Source of the DNA: Candidatus Delongbacteria bacterium
Lineage (GTDB): Bacteria; UBA4055
Length of the DNA: 7,827 bases
Direction: 5' to 3'
NCBI GenBank assembly: GCA_022013635.1
Contig: JAKLPX010000353.1
Coordinates: 1 to 7,827 of the forward strand
The notes under the pieces are model-generated. The model was not told the origin of the DNA, made no database searches, and saw only the letters and a list, made by a program, of their open reading frames with translations. The translations under genes were made by a program, and so were the position numbers. Positions 1-6,945 of this stretch are shown here, one piece after another; position 1 is the stretch's first letter; every line of letters begins with the position of its first letter.

Positions 1-601
1 CTTCCTGTTTTTTTCTCAATTCCTTTTCAAATCTTTTTCTGGCAAGATATTTTCTGAAAGCTGAATATAATCGGATAATCAACTTGAAAGTTCTTACGAA
101 AGGGTATGAGATAAAATGCAGCATCTGCATTACTCTGAAATCGAAAACGAACATCAAAATTATTACAAATAAGGCTGTTAATGATATTACGCTTCCTGCA
201 TATCCTAAATATTCAATAAAATATTTACTCCCGTAAAATCCGATGCTTCCCATCAAATTACCATAAGAATGTTCTTCGATATTAAAATATTCGCTGTTTT
301 TGCCGTATTGATAAACTCCGACGGAGGAAGAAAGTACGGCAGATAAAATAAAGAATATTATAAAATTTTTGGCATGTTTTAATGGCGGTTTCGTTTTAAT
401 AAAAAAATAACCTTCAATAAAAAAGAATAACGGTATTGTGAAACTGATTTTATCGCCGAATGTCATAGAATAAACAAGTTGAACCATACCGCCGAATTTA
501 CCGATAGACTCTTTCGATAAAAGACCAATTAAAATGATTAAGCCGATTGCTAAAAAAACGACTCCAAAAATATCGTGTAATTTTTCTCTTGTAATCTTCA
601 T
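1..601 (-). CDS. ftsK: DNA translocase FtsK, N-terminal membrane domain (partial, 3' end outside window)
   Basis: The frame is open on the minus strand from an ATG at 601-599 to the left edge, giving the first 200 residues. Four hydrophobic segments are visible at about residues 11-28, 53-69, 79-97 and 131-154. Just before the last one is a GSIGFYGSKYFIEYLGYAG stretch, which matches the conserved 'GxxGxxxxxxLxxxxGxxG' pattern of the FtsK/SpoIIIE four-helix membrane domain. After the last helix the chain becomes Lys/Arg/Glu rich (residues 183-200), as expected for the cytoplasmic linker. The RecA-like motor and the DNA-binding gamma domain would lie off the left edge and cannot be confirmed. 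In the family, the protein sits at the division septum and pumps chromosome DNA during segregation and dimer resolution. A GGGGA ribosome binding site at 609-605 supports the start. The gene lies 18 bases after the MEMO gene and is probably co-transcribed with it. The assignment rests on the membrane domain alone. Confidence 0.82.
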   Translation of the reverse strand, partial: MKITREKLHDIFGVVFLAIGLIILIGLLSKESIGKFGGMVQLVYSMTFGDKISFTIPLFFFIEGYFFIKTKPPLKHAKNFIIFFILSAVLSSSVGVYQYGKNSEYFNIEEHSYGNLMGSIGFYGSKYFIEYLGYAGSVISLTALFVIILMFVFDFRVMQMLHFISYPFVRTFKLIIRLYSAFRKYLARKRFEKELRKKQE

Positions 602-619
602 GTTTCCCCACAGTTAAAT

Positions 620-1399
620 TTATACAAATATCGCCGATAAATAACCTACTACGCCGGATCTGTCCTTTATTATATCTCCCGAATTTCTGTAATCAAGAAT
701 TAATGGTTTTAGCTTGTAAGTTATTGCACAGTTGACCATTGCCTTGATACCCGCCATACCGCACGCTTCCCCCTTATCGATTTTGGCGATGTCAAGTTCC
801 TTTATTCCGTCAATAATGTTTTGATCAATTCTTTTGCATGCCTCATAAGGATGATAATGGCTTAAATCCGATGATATTATTACTAAGTCTTTTCCTTCGC
901 TTACGACATCTTCAAGAACATAAGAGATTTTATCGTACTCTATTTCGCCGTAAACAAAAACCGAGATTGATTCAACATCGAGATACTTCTTTATGAACGG
1001 CAATTGAATTTCCGCACTGTGCTCTAAAAGATGCGCCTGATCTATTGATACCAGATTATTCTTTTTCTTCAAAGTTTCTGTTAATTCTCTGTTTACTTTA
1101 AAATTTCTGCCTATAAACTGAAATTCGTCGAAATCCGCTCCGCTCATTCCATAAAATGCTACCCTGTGCGACGGTGCAAAAATTACAGCCGATCTGTACT
1201 TATGACCATGAGCGTTTTTATAGGCATAAGCCGCCGTCAGTCCAGAATAAAATAATCCTGCATGTGGAACAATAATTGCCTTTGGTTTGACTCCTTCTTC
1301 AACCTGAACTATCTTGTCAAATCGGGACATCATTTCTTCCAATTCTTTTTCGTTGGAAGGATAAAAAGAACCTTCGACTGCCGGATATCTTATTTTCAT
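620..1399 (-). CDS. amrB: MEMO-family protein, AmmeMemoRadiSam system protein B
   Basis: The 259-residue protein has the full length and motifs of the MEMO family, which shares the fold of class III extradiol (LigB-type) dioxygenases. It opens with the family signature RYPAVEGSFYP (residues 4-14). Candidate metal-site residues are His46 (PHAG), His78 (PSHR) and Cys213 (GEACGM), equivalent to the metal ligands reported for human MEMO1. Also conserved are EHSAEIQLPF (126-135), SSDLSHYHPY (176-185) and the C-terminal DYRNSGD (236-242). Human MEMO1 binds iron or copper and affects redox state; the bacterial role is not settled. Bacterial homologues are often found with an AMMECR1-domain protein and a radical SAM protein, but neither is in this window. 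The start is supported by a TCCTCC complement (GGAGGA on the coding strand) at 1405-1410, five bases upstream. It is followed closely by ftsK on the same strand and faces the peptidase genes divergently. Cytoplasmic: no signal peptide. Confidence 0.9.
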   Translation of the reverse strand: MKIRYPAVEGSFYPSNEKELEEMMSRFDKIVQVEEGVKPKAIIVPHAGLFYSGLTAAYAYKNAHGHKYRSAVIFAPSHRVAFYGMSGADFDEFQFIGRNFKVNRELTETLKKKNNLVSIDQAHLLEHSAEIQLPFIKKYLDVESISVFVYGEIEYDKISYVLEDVVSEGKDLVIISSDLSHYHPYEACKRIDQNIIDGIKELDIAKIDKGEACGMAGIKAMVNCAITYKLKPLILDYRNSGDIIKDRSGVVGYLSAIFV

Positions 1400-1445
1400 G
1401 ATGATCCTCCGCGATTAATTATTCAGCTTTTCTGAAAAACCTTAA

Positions 1446-1476
1446 TAAATATATCAAACTTCGGCTTGATTTCCAA
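1446..1476 (-). promoter_or_regulatory. candidate FCB-type promoter for amrB-ftsK
   Basis: On the minus strand, TTG (1476-1474) is followed after 20 bases by TATATTTA (1453-1446), close to the Bacteroidetes-type consensus of TTTG at -33 and TAnnTTTG at -7. It would give a leader of roughly 40 bases before the amrB start at 1399. The region is AT rich, so a chance match is quite possible. Confidence 0.33.
1453..1470. repeat. short inverted repeat with TTCG loop in the divergent intergenic region
   Basis: ATCAA (1453-1457) and TTGAT (1466-1470) are perfect complements flanking A-C-TTCG-G-C. After one A/C mismatch, a C-G pair closes a TTCG tetraloop. The repeat lies between the two elements of the proposed amrB promoter, so it could be a small operator or a transcript hairpin. 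With only six pairs it may be accidental. Confidence 0.25.
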
Positions 1477-1503
1477 TGAATAAAATGAAATTATGATATT
1501 TCT

Positions 1504-1536
1504 TTTGTTTATTTCTGCAAATATTAGTTAGATTTT
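1504..1536 (+). promoter_or_regulatory. candidate FCB-type promoter for the peptidase genes
   Basis: TTTG (1504-1507) is followed after 21 bases by TAGATTTT (1529-1536), matching TAnnTTT of the Bacteroidetes-type -7 element but lacking the last G. It lies about 58 bases before the M6 peptidase start. The low GC content makes such matches common, so this is a weak call. Confidence 0.28.
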
Positions 1537-1593
1537 CATGGAAAAATTGTTTATATTCCTAATCTTGAAATAAAAAACGAGAGGTTTTTAAAA

Positions 1594-4161
1594 ATGCAAA
1601 AATCAATTATTGCTTTAATTTTAACGGTTGTGTCAATAGCTTTCGGAGCATACCTGAAAAATATTCCGGTATCTATAAACCAGCCTGACGGATCCGAGAT
1701 CAGTTGCTTCGCTACAGGAGACGAATTTTTTAATAGGCTCCACGATGCAAGTGATTTTACAATAATTCAAGGCGATGACGGATGGTTTTATTACGGCATC
1801 CGTTCAGGAGATGAAGTTGTTCCATCCGGTCTAAAAGTCGGGGAAACCGATCCTGAAATATCAGGGCTGAAAAAGGGAGCAAAAATATCCGAAAAATTGT
1901 ATCGGGAAAAAGTTGATTCATTCAATGAGTATATTAAAATCAAAGGAAAAGATGCTCCCACAACGGGAACAATAAACAATCTTGTAATTTTTATAAGATT
2001 CTCCGATGAAACTGAAACAATTTTCAATAGTAAAAGGTCATACTATGACAACTATTTCAATAAAACCGACGGTTCTTCATTGGGTAACTACTTTAACGAA
2101 GTTTCTTATGAAAAATTAGAAGTATCTTCAACTTACTATCCTCATGTTGATGATTTCGCCACTAATCTTTCATATCAGGATATTAATCCGAGAGCATATT
2201 TTCAGCCTTATAACGCAACAACTAACCCAATCGGATATGTAAGCTACTCCGAAAGGGTCGTCAGAGAGCATGATCTATTAGAAAGAGCAGTTATTGCAGT
2301 AGCCGATGAGGTACCAGCTAAGCTTGATATTGACAGCAACAACGACGGTTATGTGGACAATGTCGTTTTTTTGATAAGCGGAGCTCCGGGTGCTTGGGCA
2401 TCTTTACTTTGGCCTCACAGATGGATACTTTACTCTAATAATGTTCTTATAAACGGGAAAAGAGTATATGACTATAACTTTGATCTTACAGGAACAACGA
2501 CTTATTTTACCGTCGGAGTAATCTGTCATGAATTTTTCCACACTTTGGGCGCGCCGGATTTGTATCATTATTATGACGATATTTCACCGGACGCTGTCGG
2601 TGCATGGGATGTTATGAATGATACTTCAAATCCTCCTCAATATATGGGCGCATGGATGAAGTACAAATACGGCGATTGGATAGACAGTGTACCAATTATC
2701 AGCGAACCTGGGGAATATATTCTTAATCCTCTTACCTCTCCTACGGGAAATATTTACAGGATAAATTCACCGAATTCAACAAGTGAATTTTTCGTACTCG
2801 AATACAGAAAGCAGACTGGATTTTACGAACCTAGCCTGCCAGGAAATGATGACGGTATTCTGATCTACAGAATAAATTCTCATTATGAAGGTAATGCCGG
2901 CGGTCCTCCCGATGAAGTATATGTTTTTAGGCCTAACGGAACAACTACTGTCTGGGGGAGTCTGAATGACGCCCTGTTCAGTAAAGCATTGGGAAGAACT
3001 GAATTCAATTTTGCAAGCAATCCTTATCCGTTCTTAAGTGACGGATCAGTCGGCGGAATAAACATTTCAAACATAGGCTATGCCGGCGAAACAATATCTT
3101 TCAGCATTGCATTAAATGTATTGTCTCCGAAAAATATTGTAGGCGCATTAGGATACGGAAGTATCGAATTGAACTGGACCGCACCGGATATTGTTGACGG
3201 TGTTACAGTCTCTCACTACAGATTATATAGAAACAGTGAACTTCTTGCCGACAATCTCACAGAAACAAAATTCATTGACATGACTGTTGAAGAAAGTATA
3301 TCGTATAAATATTCGGTATCAGCTTATTATACCGGAACGACCATAGGCGAATCTTCCTTCACACAAACAGATGATATAATCTATAAAGCGCCTTATTCTG
3401 CTCCATATTCTACAGATTTTTCTACTCAGACGGACTGGTCTCAAGTTTCAATTAATTGCACACCAAGATGGAAATCCAGCAACAGTTCTTTTGCGGGCGG
3501 AAATGCACCGGAAATGATGGCTGAGATGGAATATATCGATCCGGCTACTTCTATGTATTTATCTCCGGCAGTTTCAACAACCGGAATTGATACTCTTCTT
3601 GTCTCATTCAAGCACTTTTACGATGGATTTGACTCAGGGGTGACATATAAACTGCAGATAAGTTCAAATAAATTCGATTGGACGGACACAGGCTGGTCAT
3701 TTGCCGGAACAGCTTCCGATGCCGGTCCTGAGCTTGCACAAATTGAATTGACAGAATTTCCCGATCCCGTTTATGTTTCATGGACGCTTGATGGAAACCT
3801 GTGGAATTACGATGGATGGTACATAGACGATATATCAATAAAGCAGAAAAATCCGAGTTCGATAGAAGATGGAACCGTTCCCTCTTCAACAAAATTGTAC
3901 GGAAATTACCCTAACCCTTTCAATCCTGAAACAATGATTTCTTTCGACTTGTATGAAAATACAGAAGTGAGATTGGATATTTTTGATATGAAAGGTTCCT
4001 TAGTAAGAACTCTATTATCTAAAGATCTTCCGGCAGGAAACCATAAAGTTTCATGGGACGGCAAAGACAATTCGGGAAATTCTCTTTCTTCCGGAGTTTA
4101 TTACATAAATCTCATGACGGGAAAAGAGAACTTTACGCACAAGTCTCTGATGATAAAATAA
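1594..4161 (+). CDS. secreted M6-family metallopeptidase with FN3, MAM-like and type IX sorting domains
   Basis: The 855-residue protein starts with a signal peptide (residues 1-19, hydrophobic core IIALILTVVSIAF, cleavage near AFGA). Residues 25-110 are the M6 lead-in region, with NQPDGS and GDEFFNRL motifs. The catalytic domain spans about 128-505: the zinc motif is HEFFHTLGAPD (His312, Glu313, His316, probable third ligand Asp322), followed by a Met-turn at WDVMN (Met341) and the family segment GILIYRI (421-427). A loop at 245-255 (Asp245, Asp247, Asn249, Asp251, Asp255) resembles an EF-hand calcium site. Then come an FN3-like domain (about 511-595), a MAM/jelly-roll-like domain (about 600-750, ending GWYIDDISI) and a type A sorting domain (about 766-855, NYPNPFNP to SLMIK). 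Known relatives are the immune inhibitor A type extracellular proteases. It should be exported by Sec, then the type IX system, and either be attached to the surface or released. The start has a GAGAGG site at 1579-1584. It is followed by a second peptidase gene 18 bases downstream. The substrate is unknown. Confidence 0.92.
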   Translation: MQKSIIALILTVVSIAFGAYLKNIPVSINQPDGSEISCFATGDEFFNRLHDASDFTIIQGDDGWFYYGIRSGDEVVPSGLKVGETDPEISGLKKGAKISEKLYREKVDSFNEYIKIKGKDAPTTGTINNLVIFIRFSDETETIFNSKRSYYDNYFNKTDGSSLGNYFNEVSYEKLEVSSTYYPHVDDFATNLSYQDINPRAYFQPYNATTNPIGYVSYSERVVREHDLLERAVIAVADEVPAKLDIDSNNDGYVDNVVFLISGAPGAWASLLWPHRWILYSNNVLINGKRVYDYNFDLTGTTTYFTVGVICHEFFHTLGAPDLYHYYDDISPDAVGAWDVMNDTSNPPQYMGAWMKYKYGDWIDSVPIISEPGEYILNPLTSPTGNIYRINSPNSTSEFFVLEYRKQTGFYEPSLPGNDDGILIYRINSHYEGNAGGPPDEVYVFRPNGTTTVWGSLNDALFSKALGRTEFNFASNPYPFLSDGSVGGINISNIGYAGETISFSIALNVLSPKNIVGALGYGSIELNWTAPDIVDGVTVSHYRLYRNSELLADNLTETKFIDMTVEESISYKYSVSAYYTGTTIGESSFTQTDDIIYKAPYSAPYSTDFSTQTDWSQVSINCTPRWKSSNSSFAGGNAPEMMAEMEYIDPATSMYLSPAVSTTGIDTLLVSFKHFYDGFDSGVTYKLQISSNKFDWTDTGWSFAGTASDAGPELAQIELTEFPDPVYVSWTLDGNLWNYDGWYIDDISIKQKNPSSIEDGTVPSSTKLYGNYPNPFNPETMISFDLYENTEVRLDIFDMKGSLVRTLLSKDLPAGNHKVSWDGKDNSGNSLSSGVYYINLMTGKENFTHKSLMIK
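4078..4161 (+). repeat. shared 3' end of peptidase gene, copy 1
   Basis: These 84 bases encode the last 27 residues and stop codon of the M6 peptidase. The same 27 residues end the neighbouring cysteine peptidase (6862-6945). In the 81 bases from 4081 there are 10 differences, all synonymous, and a 26-base run (4093-4118) is identical. This is the terminal part of the type IX sorting domain. Confidence 0.9.
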
Positions 4162-4179
4162 AATATAAAGGACAGGGTT

Positions 4180-6945
4180 ATGATTCGAAGAATAATTATA
4201 TTTGTAATAATTTTATCATTAAACACAGGATTTGCCGAATTAGTTAATGTCAATCCAGACCCGAATGGCGAACCGTGGATCTCAGGCGGATTTAAAGCTC
4301 CCGACAATTTTGATCGTTCTAAATTAGATTTTATTAAAATTGTTCCTTTGAAAACCAAAGAACTGCCCTCAAGAGTTGATAATTCATTACACAAATATTT
4401 CCGCCCGATATTCAATCAGGTAGGGGGAAGCTGTTCCCAGGCGGCGGGAGTCGGTTATACTTTTACTTACGAAATTGACAGGCTCAGAGATCTGCCGGCA
4501 AATGTAATGGGAAATCAATATCCTACACATTTCACTTATGATTTTTTAAATGAAGGCAGCGGTGAGATCGGTTCATGGTGGGGTGACGGCTGGGACATTA
4601 TAAAATCCGTCGGCTGTATGAATGTTTACGATTACGGGGGATTATTTGCCGCGGGTGGAAACACAAGATGGATTTCAGGTATAAACGAATGGGCGAACGG
4701 ACATTATAACCGGGTCGGCTCAAACAATGCAATTGATGTAGGTACGCCTGAAGGTTTGAATACTTTAAAAAACTGGATTCACAATCATCTTGAAGGTTCT
4801 CCCTACGGAGGATTATCCGTTTTTGCAGCCGGAGCTACAGGATATATTCAAAAAACGTTACCGGCAGGCACTCATGAAGCAGGAAAGAAAGTAATTACGA
4901 AATGGGGACTCGAAGTAAATCACGCCATGACCTATATAGGATATGATGACAGTGTCAGATTCGATTATAATAACGATGGAATATTCACGAATGACATAGA
5001 CATCAACGGCGACAGAATCGTTGATATGAGAGATTGGGAAATAGGGGCGCTGATAGTTGCCAACAGCTGGGGAGAATCTTTTGGAGACAGCGGAAAGATT
5101 TATCAGATGTATAAATTACTTGCCGAACCGTACGAGAACGGCGGTATTTTTTACAGCTTCTGCGATGTTGTTCATCCGGATATTGAAATTGAACCTCGAT
5201 ACGCGCTTGAAGTAAAGATGAAACACACGCAAAGAAATACTTACAGGATAAGCGTAGGTTGCTCGGAAAATCTATATTCCGATTTACCGGATGTTTCAGA
5301 CGGATTTCCTTTTATGAGATACCAGGGCGGAGCATACTATCCTCAGGGCGGAAGGGACGAATCCGATAAATACATTGATTTCACTCTCGACATAACTGAA
5401 ACCGTGAATAAAATAAATTTTAACGAACCTTTCAGATTCTTCTTTATGATAGACGAAACGGATTCCGGTAATAGATATCCCGGAGAGATTATTTCCATTA
5501 CAGTTGTTAACAAGCTTACCGGCAGAAGATATTACAACACAGCAGGCAGCATTCTGATGGTAAATAACGGAAAAACGACCGTATCAGTGATCGTGGATGA
5601 AGGTACTTTTGTGCCTGAAAATTTAATTGCTTATGGCGGAGACGGCATAGCAAAACTTGAATGGAGCGGTTCGATTTCAAAAACTACAGTTTTCGACAGT
5701 TATAGAATCTATAAGGATGGTCAGCTTTATTTAAGCGATTTAAAAAGAAATTCGTTCATTGATGAAAATGTGGTAAACGGAAATTTATATACTTACAAAA
5801 TTTCGGCTGTTTTTAACGGTACTTTTAACGGCGAAATTTTCTCATTCCCTGCTCAGGTTATGCCGAACGAGCCTTCAACTCTTCCATATTTTAATGATTT
5901 TGAGAATGGAATCGAAGGATGGACACTGAAAAACGACTTATCAGGCTGGCTGATCGGAGATACCTCTTACAGTTCGGAATATTGCGATTACAGCGGAAAC
6001 AGTTCTAAATTTGTCTTAGCTAATCCTGACTCGGCGGGAAATGAAACCGTTGTGAGAGATTATGCGGTTACTCCGCTTTTCAATATAAGTTATTACGACG
6101 AAGTCAAGCTTGACTTTGATTATATTCTTAATAATGAATCCGATCAATACTATTATTGCGATATATCCGTAATGTACAGAAACGGACTTGATCAGGATTG
6201 GATTTTGCTTGAGCAATTAAACGATACAGGCGATTGGATAAATCATTCGATACAAGTTCCTTACGAAGCTATTTCATCAAATTATACACAATTCTCATTT
6301 TTCATTGACGATTATTATAAATGGTCCATGGGCGGAGGAGGAATTGATAATGTAAGTATTACAGGCAGCATGACAACAAATGCGCCTGTTATTACAGAAT
6401 ATTACCCTGAGGAAACTTCAATAACTTTAATCTGCGCCCAAAATGTTATGTTTTCTGTAATTGTTGAAGATTCCGATACCGGTATTTCTGAACTTGATTT
6501 CAAATGGTATGTAAACGATATTCTGATTCAATCGGGAGTATCCGAATTCAGTTACGGTTTCGATATATCCGGAAATTATGAGATCAAGGTGGTTGTAAAC
6601 GATAAGTACAACGAAGATTTCACTGTATGGAATGTACTTCAAACAGATACAAATGAAAATATACCTTTGACGACAAAATTGTATCAGAATTACCCGAATC
6701 CGTTCAATCCCGCAACAACTATATCCTTTGATTTATCTTTAAATACAGCTGTGCAATTGAATGTTTATGATTTAAAAGGCTCTTTGGTCAGAACTCTTCT
6801 GAACGAAAAAATGAAAATGGGAAGATATTCAATCATCTGGGACGGAAAGGACAATATCGGCAACTCATTATCGTCGGGAGTTTATTACATAAATCTCATG
6901 ACAGGAAAAGAAAATTTTACGCATAAATCTCTGATGATAAAATAA
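4180..6945 (+). CDS. secreted papain-like (C1 family) cysteine peptidase with FN3, MAM-like, Ig/PKD-like and type IX sorting domains
   Basis: The 921-residue protein begins with a signal peptide (residues 1-19, cleavage near GFA/E). The papain-like domain spans about 65-335: oxyanion Gln80 and nucleophile Cys85 in FNQVGGSCSQAAG, His248 in VNHAMTYIGYDD, and Asn295 in ANSWGESFGDSGKIY, the standard C1 order. Gln-to-Cys spacing is five residues, against six in papain, and the usual Trp after Cys is missing. An acidic segment (about 262-285) between His and Asn looks like paired calcium loops. Residues 340-475 are a beta-rich region I cannot assign. Then follow an FN3-like domain (about 478-560), a MAM/jelly-roll-like domain (about 566-730, ending GIDNVSI), an Ig/PKD-like domain (about 734-820) and a type A sorting domain (832-921). 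Exported, extracellular. It sits 18 bases after the M6 gene, with AAAGGA at 4167-4172 as ribosome binding site, so co-transcription is likely. No inhibitory propeptide of the classic papain type is evident between residues 20 and 65. The substrate is unknown. Confidence 0.88.
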   Translation: MIRRIIIFVIILSLNTGFAELVNVNPDPNGEPWISGGFKAPDNFDRSKLDFIKIVPLKTKELPSRVDNSLHKYFRPIFNQVGGSCSQAAGVGYTFTYEIDRLRDLPANVMGNQYPTHFTYDFLNEGSGEIGSWWGDGWDIIKSVGCMNVYDYGGLFAAGGNTRWISGINEWANGHYNRVGSNNAIDVGTPEGLNTLKNWIHNHLEGSPYGGLSVFAAGATGYIQKTLPAGTHEAGKKVITKWGLEVNHAMTYIGYDDSVRFDYNNDGIFTNDIDINGDRIVDMRDWEIGALIVANSWGESFGDSGKIYQMYKLLAEPYENGGIFYSFCDVVHPDIEIEPRYALEVKMKHTQRNTYRISVGCSENLYSDLPDVSDGFPFMRYQGGAYYPQGGRDESDKYIDFTLDITETVNKINFNEPFRFFFMIDETDSGNRYPGEIISITVVNKLTGRRYYNTAGSILMVNNGKTTVSVIVDEGTFVPENLIAYGGDGIAKLEWSGSISKTTVFDSYRIYKDGQLYLSDLKRNSFIDENVVNGNLYTYKISAVFNGTFNGEIFSFPAQVMPNEPSTLPYFNDFENGIEGWTLKNDLSGWLIGDTSYSSEYCDYSGNSSKFVLANPDSAGNETVVRDYAVTPLFNISYYDEVKLDFDYILNNESDQYYYCDISVMYRNGLDQDWILLEQLNDTGDWINHSIQVPYEAISSNYTQFSFFIDDYYKWSMGGGGIDNVSITGSMTTNAPVITEYYPEETSITLICAQNVMFSVIVEDSDTGISELDFKWYVNDILIQSGVSEFSYGFDISGNYEIKVVVNDKYNEDFTVWNVLQTDTNENIPLTTKLYQNYPNPFNPATTISFDLSLNTAVQLNVYDLKGSLVRTLLNEKMKMGRYSIIWDGKDNIGNSLSSGVYYINLMTGKENFTHKSLMIK
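6862..6945 (+). repeat. shared 3' end of peptidase gene, copy 2
   Basis: These bases encode the last 27 residues and stop codon of the cysteine peptidase, identical in protein sequence to the end of the M6 peptidase (4078-4161). The 26-base run 6877-6902 equals 4093-4118, and the last 17 bases (6929-6945) equal 4145-4161. Over the whole 90-residue sorting domain I count 67 identities by hand. Confidence 0.9.

Noticed and set aside
1422..1436. Hairpin TTCAG-CTTTT-CTGAA upstream of amrB as a leader regulator
   Set aside because: A five-pair stem in AT-rich sequence with no further support such as a known riboswitch core.
3608..3892. Minus-strand open frame of 94 codons inside the M6 peptidase gene
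   Set aside because: It lies wholly within a clearly coding region on the other strand and has no recognisable domain; the same holds for the other antisense frames at 1791-2027, 4101-4415, 6016-6216, 6427-6642 and 7262-7507.
4053..4247. Small plus-strand frame spanning the junction of the two peptidase genes
   Set aside because: It overlaps the conserved sorting-domain codons and the signal peptide of the next gene in another frame, with no conserved features.
4078..6945. The repeated 3' ends as a mobile element or recombination site
   Set aside because: They are in-frame, differ only by synonymous changes and match the end of a known protein sorting domain; no transposase or terminal repeats are present.
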